Part shown: positions 15,418-23,188 of the stretch, one piece after another
How positions within the stretch are numbered: the stretch's first letter is position 1
How the letters are laid out: the number at the start of each line of letters is the position of its first letter
Source of the DNA: an uncultured Collinsella sp.
GTDB taxonomy: Bacteria; Actinomycetota; Coriobacteriia; Coriobacteriales; Coriobacteriaceae
Assembly: GCA_958370785.1 (NCBI GenBank)
Contig: CATXKN010000013.1
Span: 1-31,225, forward strand
Direction of reading: 5' to 3'
Length of the DNA stretch: 31,225 nt
Notes under the pieces: model-generated
What the model saw: only the letters and a program-made list of their open reading frames with translations
What the model was told of the DNA's origin: nothing
The model's database searches: none
Translations under genes and position numbers: made by a program

Positions 15418-15999
15418 CTACATAGTATGGGTCGAATAGACCGGATCATCACGCCAAAGTTCAACCGCATCACAAAGCGCAACGCCCTCGCGCTCAGCAC
15501 GGGCGCGCGTAGCGTTCATATCAATCACGCGCTGATTGCTCGAGCCTCTAAAGCGCAGCGTGATATCGTACAGGTCCTGAACAAACGGGCCGTCCACCAA
15601 CATATCAAGACAGGTAAGGATGCGGTCCGTCACCTCGGTATGATGACGACCACCCGGCATAAGCTCCTCGAGCACATCGCCGGTAAAGCACCAAATAGTC
15701 TTTCCCGACCCCGATGGATAGGCCGCACGCACGCGTTCGATAAAGTCGACAAGCCCCGCTTGATTCTCAGGTTCCATAGGCTCGCCGCCCAAAATCGTCA
15801 GACCATCGATAAAGGGATGATCGAGACTCTCGATAATTTTGTCCTCGACGGCGCTATCGAACGGCTCGCCCGCAGCAAAGTCCCACGCGACAGAGTTAAA
15901 ACAATTCTTGCACCCACGACGGCACCCGCTCACAAACAGAGAAGTACGAACGCCTTCTCCATCAGCAATGTCGAAATACTTAATGTTCGCGTAGTTCAT
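15418..15999 (-). CDS. nrdG: Anaerobic ribonucleotide reductase-activating protein
   Basis: A 193-residue radical SAM enzyme that makes the glycyl radical in NrdD using S-adenosylmethionine and a 4Fe-4S cluster. The cluster motif is VSGCRRGCKNCFN (CxxxCxxC), preceded by the usual MNYANIKYFDIADGEGVRTS start. GGxP-like TILGGEPMEPENQ and GSGKTIWCFTGD complete the family pattern. I start at ATG 15999, with GGGAGAG about six bases upstream; a longer reading passes through the 16015-16098 inverted repeat. It lies downstream of nrdD on the same strand, though 427 bases away with strong hairpins between, so its level may be set separately. Confidence 0.95.
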   Translation of the reverse strand: MNYANIKYFDIADGEGVRTSLFVSGCRRGCKNCFNSVAWDFAAGEPFDSAVEDKIIESLDHPFIDGLTILGGEPMEPENQAGLVDFIERVRAAYPSGSGKTIWCFTGDVLEELMPGGRHHTEVTDRILTCLDMLVDGPFVQDLYDITLRFRGSSNQRVIDMNATRARAEREGVALCDAVELWRDDPVYSTHTM

Positions 16000-16014
16000 A
16001 GGTAACTCTCCCGG

Positions 16015-16098
16015 GAGGCCGGGACATATCATCCCGTCCTCAAACATTCTCGGCCTTCGGCCTGCGAAACTGCGGGCGGGACGATATGTCCCGGCCTC
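16015..16098. repeat. Inverted repeat in the nrdG leader
   Basis: 22-base arms 16015-16036 and 16077-16098 (outer GAGGCCGGGACATAT) differ at one position and enclose a 40-base loop with its own small hairpin (CGGCCTTCGGCC). It ends 16 bases upstream of the nrdG start, so the folded RNA stands directly before the nrdG ribosome site. Confidence 0.8.
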
Positions 16099-16244
16099 AT
16101 GCAAAGGGTAACTCAATGAACGAAGCGAACATCGAGTATAGGGTTCGAGGTCCAATAAAAACTGGGTTGCGGCTCAACCGCCATCGCAAGTAAATCGCAG
16201 CTGCAGCTCGAATTATTTCCGCTAAGAACTTCGAGGGGTGAGCA

Positions 16245-16447
16245 GACTGCATGCTGCATCTCAGCTACATCAACTTGGCTGAACCGAGAGGGCCGCTTGG
16301 GCTTTTGCTCGATATGAGTTCCGCACGCAAAGAAGGCCACTTAATGTGGCCTTCGTCTTGCGCAGGACTGTCCGAAATAGCGAGCAAATGCCCAAGCGGC
16401 CCTCTCGGTTCAGCCCCGGAGCGGTATTAGAGATGCAGCACGCGGTC
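16245..16447. repeat. Large composite inverted repeat overlapping the nrdD 3' end
   Basis: Perfect 26-base arms lie at 16277-16302 and 16390-16415 (core AACCGAGAGGGCCGCTTGGG). Inside, TTTTGCTCGATAT and its opposite ATTTGCTCGCTAT continue the pairing. Outside, after 14 unlike bases on each side, 16245-16262 pairs with 16430-16447 at 16 of 18 positions; the right copy is the last five codons and part of the stop of nrdD. So the left arm looks like an inverted, partly diverged copy of the nrdD end plus its 3' flank. The stretch 16100-16244 contains nothing I can assign. Confidence 0.8.
16329..16354 (-). terminator. Terminator hairpin of nrdD at the centre of the composite repeat
   Basis: GAAGGCCAC / GTGGCCTTC (16332-16340, 16346-16354), loop of five, followed on the minus strand by only TTT. 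It is about 75 bases past the nrdD stop and symmetric, so it could work on both strands. Confidence 0.6.
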
Positions 16448-18649
16448 GCGGATCTCCTCGGTTCGACCCTGGTTCCAGAACTGGGTACCGATGTAGCCGC
16501 ACGTACGACGAGCGACGTTCATCTTCTCCTGGTCGCGGTTGCCGCAGTTGGGGCACTCCCACACCAGCTTGCCGTCATCCTCGACAATCTTAATCTCGCC
16601 GTCGTAGCCGCACACCTGGCAGTAGTCGCTCTTGGTGTTGAGCTCGGCGTACATGATGTTGTCGTAGATGTACTGCATCACGCGAATGACAGCCTTGAGG
16701 TTGTCCTGCATGTTGGGAACCTCAACGTAGGAGATGGCACCGCCCGGCGAAAGCTGCTGGAACATGCCCTCAAACTTAAGCTTGTCGAAGGCGTCGATCT
16801 CCTCGGACACATGGACGTGGTAGCTGTTGGTAATGTAGCCCTTGTCCGTCACGCCCGGGATAATGCCAAAACGGCGCTGCAGGCACTTGGCGAACTTGTA
16901 GGTCGTCGACTCCAACGGCGTACCGTACAGCGAGAAATCGATGTCGCTCGCAGCCTTCCACTCGGCGCACTTGTCATTCATGCGCTGCATGACGGCCATG
17001 GCAAACGGCGTGCCTTCCTTCTCGGTGTGGCTGTGGCCCGTCATGTACTTGACGCACTCATACAGGCCGGCATAGCCCAGGCTGATGGTGGAGTATCCGC
17101 CCACGAGCAGCTTGTCGATCGTCTCGCCCTTCTTCAGACGAGCGAGGGCGCCGTACTGCCACAGAATCGGTGCGGCGTCAGAAAGCGTACCCATCAGGCG
17201 CTCATGACGGCACAGCAGGGCACGGTGGCACAGCTCAAGGCGCTCATCGAAAATCTTCCAGAACTTGTCCATATCCTGGTGCGAGCTCAGTGCGACATCA
17301 GGCAAGTTGATGGTCACAACGCCCTGGTTAAAGCGACCATAGTACTTGGGCTTGTTCGGGTCGTAGTTCAGCGCGTTGGCAACATTGTTAAAGCCGTTGC
17401 CCGAGCGGTCGGGCGTCAGGAAGCTGCGGCAACCCATGCAGGTGTAGCAGTCGCCGTTGCCGGCGGTCTCGCCCTTCGACAGCTTGAGCTCGCGCATCTT
17501 CTTCTCGGAGATGTAATCGGGCACCATGCGCTTGGCGGTGCACTTGGCAGCCAGCTGGGTCAGGTAGAAGTACGGGGAATCCTCGTGAACGTTATCGTCC
17601 TCGAGTACATAGATAAGCTTGGGGAATGCCGGAGTAATCCAAACGCCGGCCTCGTTCTTAACACCCTCGTAGCGCTGGCGAAGCGTCTCCTCCACGATCA
17701 TGGCAAGGTCATGCTTCTCCTGAGGCGTACGGGCCTCGTTAAGATACATAAAGACCGTCACGAACGGCGCCTGGCCATTGGTGGTCATAAGGGTCACGAC
17801 CTGATACTGAATCGTCTGGACGCCACGACGGATCTCGTCACGCAGACGGTCCTCAACGACCTCACGGACCTTCTCGGCAGACGCAGAGACGCCAAGCTCA
17901 TCAAGCTCGCGAGCGACCTCGCCGCGAATCTTCTGACGGCTCACCTCAACAAAGGGGGCAAGATGGGTCAGCGAGATGGACTGGCCGCCATACTGGGAGG
18001 AAGCAACCTGGGCGATGATCTGCGTCGCGATATTGCAGGCGGTCGAGAAGCTGTGCGGCTTCTCAATCAGCGTGCCCGAAATAACAGTGCCGTTCTGGAG
18101 CATGTCCTCCAGGTTCACCAGATCGCAGTTGTGCATGTGCTGGGCAAAGTAATCCGAATCGTGGAAGTGGATCAGGCCCTCATTATGGGCGTCCACGATC
18201 TCCTGGGGCAGCAGCACGCGCTGGGTCAGGTCCTTGGAAATCTCGCCGGCCATATAGTCGCGCTGAACGGAGTTGACGGTCGGGTTCTTGTTGGAGTTCT
18301 CCTGCTTGACCTCTTCGTTATTGCACTCGATCAGCGACAGAATCTTGTCGTCGGTCGTGTTCTTCTGGCGCTTCAGGCTCTGAACATAGCGATAGATGAT
18401 GTAGTGGCGGGCAACCTCGTAGCAGTCGAGACGCATGATCTCGTCCTCGACCAAATCCTGGATCTCCTCGACCGAAACGGTGTGGCCCGCGTTCTCGCAT
18501 GCCTCGGCGACGTTTTGCGCCGCATAAACCACCTGGCGGTCGGTTAGACGAGAGCTCTCCTCGACCTCCAAGTTAGCGGCGCGGATGGCATTGACGATCT
18601 TATCGATGTCAAAGACAACCTCGGTGCCGCTGCGCTTGATGATCTTCAT
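16427..18649 (-). CDS. nrdD: Anaerobic (class III) ribonucleoside-triphosphate reductase
   Basis: A 740-residue glycyl-radical enzyme that reduces ribonucleoside triphosphates to deoxy forms for DNA synthesis without oxygen. Residues 1-90 form the ATP-cone regulatory domain (MKIIKRSGTEVVFDIDKIVN). The barrel includes IHFHDSDYFAQHMHNCDLVN and CYTCMGCRSFL. The C-terminus has the zinc cysteines CQVCGYDG and CPNCGNRD and the glycyl-radical loop RRTCGYIGT (residues 715-722). The ATG at 18649 has AAAGAGG seven bases upstream and fits the family start; 10 more residues are possible. nrdG follows. Two NrdR boxes lie about 230-270 bases upstream, so repression by NrdR when dNTPs are ample is likely. 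Confidence 0.97.
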   Translation of the reverse strand: MKIIKRSGTEVVFDIDKIVNAIRAANLEVEESSRLTDRQVVYAAQNVAEACENAGHTVSVEEIQDLVEDEIMRLDCYEVARHYIIYRYVQSLKRQKNTTDDKILSLIECNNEEVKQENSNKNPTVNSVQRDYMAGEISKDLTQRVLLPQEIVDAHNEGLIHFHDSDYFAQHMHNCDLVNLEDMLQNGTVISGTLIEKPHSFSTACNIATQIIAQVASSQYGGQSISLTHLAPFVEVSRQKIRGEVARELDELGVSASAEKVREVVEDRLRDEIRRGVQTIQYQVVTLMTTNGQAPFVTVFMYLNEARTPQEKHDLAMIVEETLRQRYEGVKNEAGVWITPAFPKLIYVLEDDNVHEDSPYFYLTQLAAKCTAKRMVPDYISEKKMRELKLSKGETAGNGDCYTCMGCRSFLTPDRSGNGFNNVANALNYDPNKPKYYGRFNQGVVTINLPDVALSSHQDMDKFWKIFDERLELCHRALLCRHERLMGTLSDAAPILWQYGALARLKKGETIDKLLVGGYSTISLGYAGLYECVKYMTGHSHTEKEGTPFAMAVMQRMNDKCAEWKAASDIDFSLYGTPLESTTYKFAKCLQRRFGIIPGVTDKGYITNSYHVHVSEEIDAFDKLKFEGMFQQLSPGGAISYVEVPNMQDNLKAVIRVMQYIYDNIMYAELNTKSDYCQVCGYDGEIKIVEDDGKLVWECPNCGNRDQEKMNVARRTCGYIGTQFWNQGRTEEIRDRVLHL

Positions 18650-18874
18650 CCTCTTGCCTCTTTCGCGTCGTAGCCTCATTGCGCTTCAGAGCCAAACGAT
18701 GCCCGGCAGGGCTTGCCCCTGTCTTGCGGCGCCGTCGCGCAATCTGTGTTCTCGATAAACCATAAGTCCTCATGCGGACAATCCTCGCGGCCGATCAAGC
18801 GGCTCAAAGGCGTGTCCAAACGGGACGAATAAGGTCTTCGTTCTCTGTCCGCCATCTATCATACGACAAAGACG
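18650..18874 (-). other. nrdD 5' leader, no gene seen
   Basis: Between the predicted promoter and nrdD lie about 220 bases. I see one small hairpin (CAGGG GCAAG CCCTG near 18710) and no ORF with a ribosome site, tRNA or riboswitch I can recognise. A long leader of this size may be regulatory. Confidence 0.4.
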
Positions 18875-18922
18875 CATCTATATCCTGTATTCTTTTTTTA
18901 GTTCAAACACAACATATAGTGT
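18875..18922 (-). promoter_or_regulatory. Two NrdR boxes with overlapping nrdD promoter
   Basis: Box A, 18907-18922, ACACAACATATAGTGT, fits the NrdR consensus at 15 of 16 positions. Box B, 18875-18890, CATCTATATCCTGTAT, fits at about 10 and keeps the central C-A-AT-G frame. Their start points are 32 bases apart, three helical turns, as known for NrdR pairs. A minus-strand promoter TTGAAC (18901-18906), 18 bases, TATAGA (18877-18882) lies across them, so bound NrdR would block it. Confidence 0.72.
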
Positions 18923-19123
18923 TTCAGCAGGTCAAAGCAATTGGTCATTTTGCAGACGCATTAATTATGAGGGGTTCTTGGCAAGTCGGTAAAACGTTAC
19001 CAACACGGCTACCTGCATGGCAGTTATAAAACCCCCTTAGTCAAGCCGCTGACAAATCCTACCAAAATCAAGCCGCTCACGCCAAAAGAATCCAAAAGAT
19101 TATGCTTGACCAACATGTTGCGG
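18923..19123. other. Intergenic stretch, no gene seen
   Basis: About 200 bases between the nrdD control region and the big inverted repeat. It holds the imperfect dyad GGTAAAACGTTACC (18990-19003), which resembles a repressor site with a central CG, and on the minus strand a 30-codon open frame (19024-19116) without ribosome site. Nothing here can be called a gene. Confidence 0.35.
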
Positions 19124-19203
19124 TCGAATGCCGGCGGACGGGGCGACGGGGCTGCAAACGCTCGGAAGACTACAGCCCCGACACCCCGTCCGCCGGCATT
19201 CGA
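19124..19203. repeat. 31-bp inverted repeat at the end of the thiolase/acyl-kinase cluster
   Basis: Arms 19124-19154 and 19173-19203 (outer TCGAATGCCGGCGGACGGGG) pair at 29 of 31 positions around an 18-base loop. It begins 12 bases beyond the stop of the last cluster gene on the minus strand. No T-run follows, so it is a very stable 3'-end hairpin or a mobile palindrome rather than a standard terminator. Confidence 0.85.
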
Positions 19204-19214
19204 TAGGCGAGGAG

Positions 19215-19685
19215 CTATTGCTTCTCTTCGCGAGCTATCATGCGGCCGAGAGCCGCTGTAAAGGGATCGAGCAGCACGCCGGCGATAACCACAAAGGCCC
19301 ATCCCTTTGTGACAAGGCCTGCCCAACGCGCAAAGAACGTACGGCCTTCGATCGTTCCGAATCCTCCCTGGAAGGCAATCTCACCAAAACCGATTACCAT
19401 AAAAAGGAGCGTGGCACCGATGACCGTACCGGCGACCTTGTGTGATGCACTCCCCTGCTCAAAACCAAAAAAGTCCAGGCACATACCAACCGTTTTGCCA
19501 AACAGTGGGAGTGCGCTCAGAACCTCGGCGATCACCGTGGCCACGATAAGTTGCCCCCAAAAGCCCTTGGGGCTCGTCAAATCCAAGCCAGACGCCCCTT
19601 CAATGATGGGGAGAAACGCGCAGAGCAATAGCGGGTTAAAGAAGCCGTTGAGAATACCGATAACGCGGCTGACAGGTAACTTCAT
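19215..19685 (-). CDS. Small integral membrane protein, unknown family
   Basis: A 156-residue protein with four likely membrane helices: about residues 8-28 (IGILNGFFNPLLLCAFLPII), 42-62 (GQLIVATVIAEVLSALPLFG), 85-107 (VAGTVIGATLLFMVIGFGEI) and 128-148 (GWAFVVIAGVLLDPFTAALG). Ends are charged (REEKQ). I do not recognise it. The ATG at 19685 has AAAGG about 10 bases upstream. It is the last gene of the minus-strand cluster, behind the MFS transporter with a strong hairpin between, so it may be transcribed at a lower level. Its place suggests a link to transport or membrane handling of the cluster's product, but this is only inferred. Confidence 0.7.
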   Translation of the reverse strand: MKLPVSRVIGILNGFFNPLLLCAFLPIIEGASGLDLTSPKGFWGQLIVATVIAEVLSALPLFGKTVGMCLDFFGFEQGSASHKVAGTVIGATLLFMVIGFGEIAFQGGFGTIEGRTFFARWAGLVTKGWAFVVIAGVLLDPFTAALGRMIAREEKQ

Positions 19686-19729
19686 AGCCGTAAGCCTTTC
19701 AAAGTCATTGATAGAAAGAGGGCCGCCGG

Positions 19730-19755
19730 CATATGTCGGCGGCCCCGATAAAACA
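19730..19755 (-). terminator. Hairpin between the MFS and membrane-protein genes
   Basis: GGGCCGCCG (19730-19738) pairs with CGGCGGCCC (19747-19755); the centre GCATATGT is itself nearly palindromic. On the minus strand it is followed by TCTTTC, a poor T-run, so partial termination or mRNA processing is likely. Confidence 0.65.
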
Positions 19756-19785
19756 TGATGTGCGGCAAAACAGCTACTCGAGCGG

Positions 19786-20985
19786 TTACTCCGCCTCGCC
19801 GCCGGCCGCCATCTTCTCGGCCTCGGCAAGCTGGGCCGGGGTGAGCTTGCGATACTTAATGGCGCCAAAGACGACACAAGCCGCACAGACGATCATGCCG
19901 GCGACGAACTTCTGGTCAATCGTTGCACCAAACGGCGACGTCACGGCCTCAAACACAATGGGAGACAGTGCCATGCCAAAGTTAATGCCTGCCATGCCAA
20001 TGGCAAGGTTAAACGCGCGTCCCTCGGGGGCAGAGTTGCCGGCGGCGAAATTGCCCTCCAGCGGCACGTAGGTCTCCTTGCCCAGCGCGACGACAAAGCC
20101 CGCAACGCACAGCACCATAAAGGCGGGCGCAACCAGCGTCAGGCCCAGGCCAACGAGCGTCACGCCCCACGCGATCGGCATAGCCAGGTTCTTAAACTTG
20201 GCAAACAGCGGACCGACCAAAAGACCAGCCGCAATACCGGCAACGGTCATAACGGTAGAGGCAAGACCGGCCTCCACGGTACCGCCAAAGCCGCGACCCA
20301 CAACAAGCAGCGAAACGTTGGAGCTGAAGAGCTGGAACGTGAGTACGAACACAAAGCTCATGAGCGTGATAATCGCGACCTCTTTAGGCATATTGGCAAA
20401 CACATTGACCTTGCGCTTGGGCTCAAGATGACCCTCGGGAAGGCAAACAGCCTCGATCACGATGAAAATGATCATGATGAAGTACGCCGCATAGCTGTGG
20501 AACCACTCGGCAGAACCCAAGATGCCGGAAACCATCGTCCAGATAATGCCGCCCAGTGCAACAAAAGTGGAGTAGATGCCCATGACAAACGAGCGCTGCT
20601 TGCCACCGAAATAGTCGGCGATCAAGGCGTCGGTCGAGTTCTGGACGGCGCCGAGACCAAGGCCCATGACAGCAGAAGCCGCTAAGACCTGGCCGAGCGA
20701 GTCGTGGAACACCAGCACCGAGGCGCCTGCCAGCATCACGATAGCGTGACCGACGAGCGTCGTCTTCTTCTTGGACACGCGAGAGGCAAGCTGTGAAGAG
20801 ACGAGCATGGCGGACAGCGCCATCATCAACGGGATGATGCCGATAATCATCTGGACGGCAGCGATGTTTTCGTTGGGAAACGCCGCCGCGACAGAGGCCA
20901 CGATGGGAACGGGCACCAACATGCCCATAATGCACATGGCGGCAGCATAAATGCCCACCAGGTACTTGATCTTGGTTTTATCCAT
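19786..20985 (-). CDS. Major facilitator superfamily transporter
   Basis: A 399-residue transporter with about 12 membrane helices, in two halves joined by the charged loop LEPKRKVNVFANMPKE near residue 190. The loop between helices 2 and 3 has SRVSKKKTTLVG, and helix 4 DALIADYFGGKQRSFVMGIY, both as in MFS proteins. It has no close substrate signature; its place behind the acyl kinase suggests it moves the organic acid made or used by the cluster. AAGGA lies eight bases before the ATG. A hairpin (21016-21046) separates it from the kinase gene. Confidence 0.87.
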   Translation of the reverse strand: MDKTKIKYLVGIYAAAMCIMGMLVPVPIVASVAAAFPNENIAAVQMIIGIIPLMMALSAMLVSSQLASRVSKKKTTLVGHAIVMLAGASVLVFHDSLGQVLAASAVMGLGLGAVQNSTDALIADYFGGKQRSFVMGIYSTFVALGGIIWTMVSGILGSAEWFHSYAAYFIMIIFIVIEAVCLPEGHLEPKRKVNVFANMPKEVAIITLMSFVFVLTFQLFSSNVSLLVVGRGFGGTVEAGLASTVMTVAGIAAGLLVGPLFAKFKNLAMPIAWGVTLVGLGLTLVAPAFMVLCVAGFVVALGKETYVPLEGNFAAGNSAPEGRAFNLAIGMAGINFGMALSPIVFEAVTSPFGATIDQKFVAGMIVCAACVVFGAIKYRKLTPAQLAEAEKMAAGGEAE

Positions 20986-21006
20986 GATCCATCCTTACAC
21001 TTAAAG

Positions 21007-21046
21007 AAAAGGGTCGGAGCGGCCAGGCATCACCAGCGGCCGCCCC
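21007..21046 (-). terminator. Hairpin between acyl kinase and MFS genes
   Basis: On the minus strand GGGGCGGCC pairs with GGCCGCTCC (one G-U pair), loop of 13, followed by GACCCTTTTC. Termination is likely partial, because the MFS gene lies on the same strand 22 bases further on and no promoter fits between. Confidence 0.6.
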
Positions 21047-21059
21047 AAACACAGCACTA

Positions 21060-22172
21060 CTAGTCGTTGAATCCGGTGAACACGGGTTCTCCGCTGTACA
21101 CGAGCGCTTCCTCGACACCATCGAGCACACGGCAGGCGCCAGACGCCATTGCCTCGAGTTCGAACTCGCCGGGATAAGCCGATACGGGGGCGATCCAGGA
21201 GCAGCATTCCTCAATCGAGGCAACGAGCTCCTTGCTGTGAACCATGCCGCCTCCGAGCAAGATGCCGTCGACGTTGCCCTTCAGCACGCAGGCCATCTCG
21301 CCAATCCACTTGCAAATTTGGTAAACCATTGCATCCCAGGCGCGAGCTGCGGCCTTATCGCCCGCAGCGGCACGCTCGCACACCTCGATGGCATCGGAGG
21401 TACCCAAAAGATCGACAAAGCCGCCGGTCTTCATGCAATGGGCGCGGGCGACATCAAGGCCGTGTTCCGCGGTGTACTTTGCGACCTCGATCGCGGGAAC
21501 CGATCCGCAGCGCGTCGGTGCCATGGGGCCCTCGCCGCCGACGATGTCGTTGCCGTCCACCATCTTGCCCTTAAGATGAGCCGAGATAGAGATGCCGCCG
21601 CCGATATGGCAAACGATGAAGTTGCACTCATCATAGGGGCGACCGAGCGTTGCCGCATGGCGGATGGCGGTCTCTTTGAGATTAAGGGCGTGCAGGTGCA
21701 CGTTTCGATACACGCCCTTAATGCCCGTCATGCGTGCGAGGTCGCACAGCTCGTCGGTATCGGGAGGATTCACCACAAAAGAGGGCTTTCCCGTCTTTGA
21801 GGCGAACTCATGGGCAATCTGGGGACCCAGCTGCGCCGGGTGCTGAATGCCGTTCGCACCGACACGGGCATGCTCGAGCATGACCTCATTGATGGCATAC
21901 GTGCCGCCGGGCAGCGAAAGCAAGCCGCCGCCGCGACCGACAAACGCATCAAAGTCCTCGAGCTTTAGGCCCGCTTCCTCCAGTGCTCCAAGAATCAGAT
22001 CGCAGCGATACGGCATCTGAGCCGAAACCCCGTCGAACTGGGCAAGGTCCTTCGCATCGTGCGCAACGTTCTTGCTGAGCTTGCACGCATCGCCCTCAAA
22101 AACGCCCACCTTCGTGGAAGTGGAACCTGGGTTGATTACCAGGACGCGCCAGGGAGTCTTTTTATCGGACAT
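21060..22172 (-). CDS. buk: Butyrate kinase family acyl kinase
   Basis: A 370-residue acetokinase-superfamily enzyme, closest to butyrate kinase, which converts acyl phosphate and ADP to the free acid and ATP, or the reverse. Seen motifs: VLVINPGSTSTKVGVFE (phosphate 1 loop), FVGRGGGLLSLPGGTY, HIGGGISISAHLKGKMVDGND and GGEGPMAPTRCGSVP, and GILLGGGMVHSKELV (adenosine loop). The start follows the phosphate acyltransferase stop by three bases, and its AAGGAGG ribosome site lies inside the end of that gene, so the two are made together. True substrate may be butyryl, isobutyryl or another acyl phosphate; context (ACP, thiolase) leaves it open. Confidence 0.93.
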   Translation of the reverse strand: MSDKKTPWRVLVINPGSTSTKVGVFEGDACKLSKNVAHDAKDLAQFDGVSAQMPYRCDLILGALEEAGLKLEDFDAFVGRGGGLLSLPGGTYAINEVMLEHARVGANGIQHPAQLGPQIAHEFASKTGKPSFVVNPPDTDELCDLARMTGIKGVYRNVHLHALNLKETAIRHAATLGRPYDECNFIVCHIGGGISISAHLKGKMVDGNDIVGGEGPMAPTRCGSVPAIEVAKYTAEHGLDVARAHCMKTGGFVDLLGTSDAIEVCERAAAGDKAAARAWDAMVYQICKWIGEMACVLKGNVDGILLGGGMVHSKELVASIEECCSWIAPVSAYPGEFELEAMASGACRVLDGVEEALVYSGEPVFTGFND

Positions 22173-22175
22173 ACC

Positions 22176-23183
22176 TTAAGCCTCCTTAAGCGCCTGGGCG
22201 CGCACGCAGCTCATTACCACGTTGCCGACGATCTCGTCGACGGGCGCAGAGCGCGAGCAATCGCACACGATCTTCTTGAAGCCCTGAAGCATGGGGCCGT
22301 AGGCATTGGCACCGGTCAGATTCTGGATGATCTTGACGCCGATATTGCCCACGTTGATATCGGGCCAGATGACCACGTTGGCTTGGCCCGCAACAGCGGA
22401 CTCACGATGTACCTTCTTGGCCGCAACCTTGGGGTTAATCGCCGAATCAAACTGGAACTCGCCGTCGATGGCAAGGTCGGGACGGCGATCGTTGGCAATC
22501 TCGCGAGCACGGCGTACTTTGTCGACAAGCTCGTTATCCATCGAACCGTCAGTCGAATGCGAAAGCAGCGCGCAACGGATATCCCATCCGGTCAGCGAGC
22601 GCACCGTTTCGCTCGACGAAATCGCGATCGAGGCAAGCTCCTCGCTCGTGGGGTCAACGCAAACGGCGGAATCACCAAAAGCCAAAAGGCCGCCTTCACC
22701 GCCGTTCCAGTTGGGAATGTCGGCGATACCGCACGAGCTCACGGTGTCCACCCCGTCGGCAAGGCCGACGATGGTCTGACCCGCCAGGATGATGTCGCCC
22801 GTGGCGTTATCGATGCCGGCGAACATTACGTCGACATCGCCGAGCACCTGCAAAATCAGGGCGCGCTCAAGCGGACGCGTCATACGGCGCGCGGCGCCCT
22901 TGGGCTTAAACTTGCAATCAGGATGCGAAAGGTAGCGCTCACAACAGGCTGCGTTCGCCTCCTCGTCGGTCACATCGACAATCTCGATGCCGTCAAGGGA
23001 GATGCCACGCTCATCGGCAAGCTCCTTGAGCTTGCCGCCGTCGCCGACCAGCACGCATTCGGCAAGATGCTCGGCAGCGATCTTTGCGACCGCCTGCATC
23101 ATGGTCTCGTTTTCGCCCTCGGGAAAAGCAACGCGCATAGGCTTGGCGGCAGCCTGCTCGCGCAGGGTCTGCATCAGGTCCAT
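22176..23183 (-). CDS. Phosphate acyltransferase (Pta/Ptb family)
   Basis: A 335-residue phosphotransacylase that exchanges acyl-CoA (perhaps here acyl-ACP) with phosphate to give acyl phosphate. It has the family's MRVAFPEGENETMMQA start and the end NVVIWPDINVGNIGVKIIQN followed by GANAYGPMLQGFKKIVCDCS, which is nearer to Pta than to clostridial Ptb. The gene is five bases behind the ACP stop and three ahead of the kinase start, a tight ACP-transferase-kinase trio. This suggests the transferase sees an ACP-bound acyl group, which would be unusual, but CoA remains the default partner. There is no extra N-terminal regulatory domain. Confidence 0.9.
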   Translation of the reverse strand: MDLMQTLREQAAAKPMRVAFPEGENETMMQAVAKIAAEHLAECVLVGDGGKLKELADERGISLDGIEIVDVTDEEANAACCERYLSHPDCKFKPKGAARRMTRPLERALILQVLGDVDVMFAGIDNATGDIILAGQTIVGLADGVDTVSSCGIADIPNWNGGEGGLLAFGDSAVCVDPTSEELASIAISSSETVRSLTGWDIRCALLSHSTDGSMDNELVDKVRRAREIANDRRPDLAIDGEFQFDSAINPKVAAKKVHRESAVAGQANVVIWPDINVGNIGVKIIQNLTGANAYGPMLQGFKKIVCDCSRSAPVDEIVGNVVMSCVRAQALKEA

Positions 23184-23188
23184 GGCAG

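Noticed and set aside
16113..16340. 75-codon minus-strand frame with KPKRPSRFS and EMQHAV phrases also readable on the other strand at 16346 onward
   Set aside because: The shared phrases come from the inverted repeat itself; there is no ribosome site and the rest does not match.
16346..18547. 733-codon plus-strand open frame across nrdD
   Set aside because: It is the antisense of nrdD, rich in Val/Leu/Gly/Ala/Asp as expected from reversed GC-rich codons, and has no recognisable motif.
19024..19116. 30-codon hydrophobic peptide MLVKHNLLDSFGVSGLIL...
   Set aside because: It looks like a membrane microprotein but has no ribosome site and directly abuts the long hairpin; support is too weak.
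21060..23183. Reading the Pta/Buk pair as an ordinary butyrate pathway
   Set aside because: No crotonase, hydroxybutyryl-CoA dehydrogenase or butyryl-CoA dehydrogenase is nearby, and an ACP and DUF35 protein are coupled to it.
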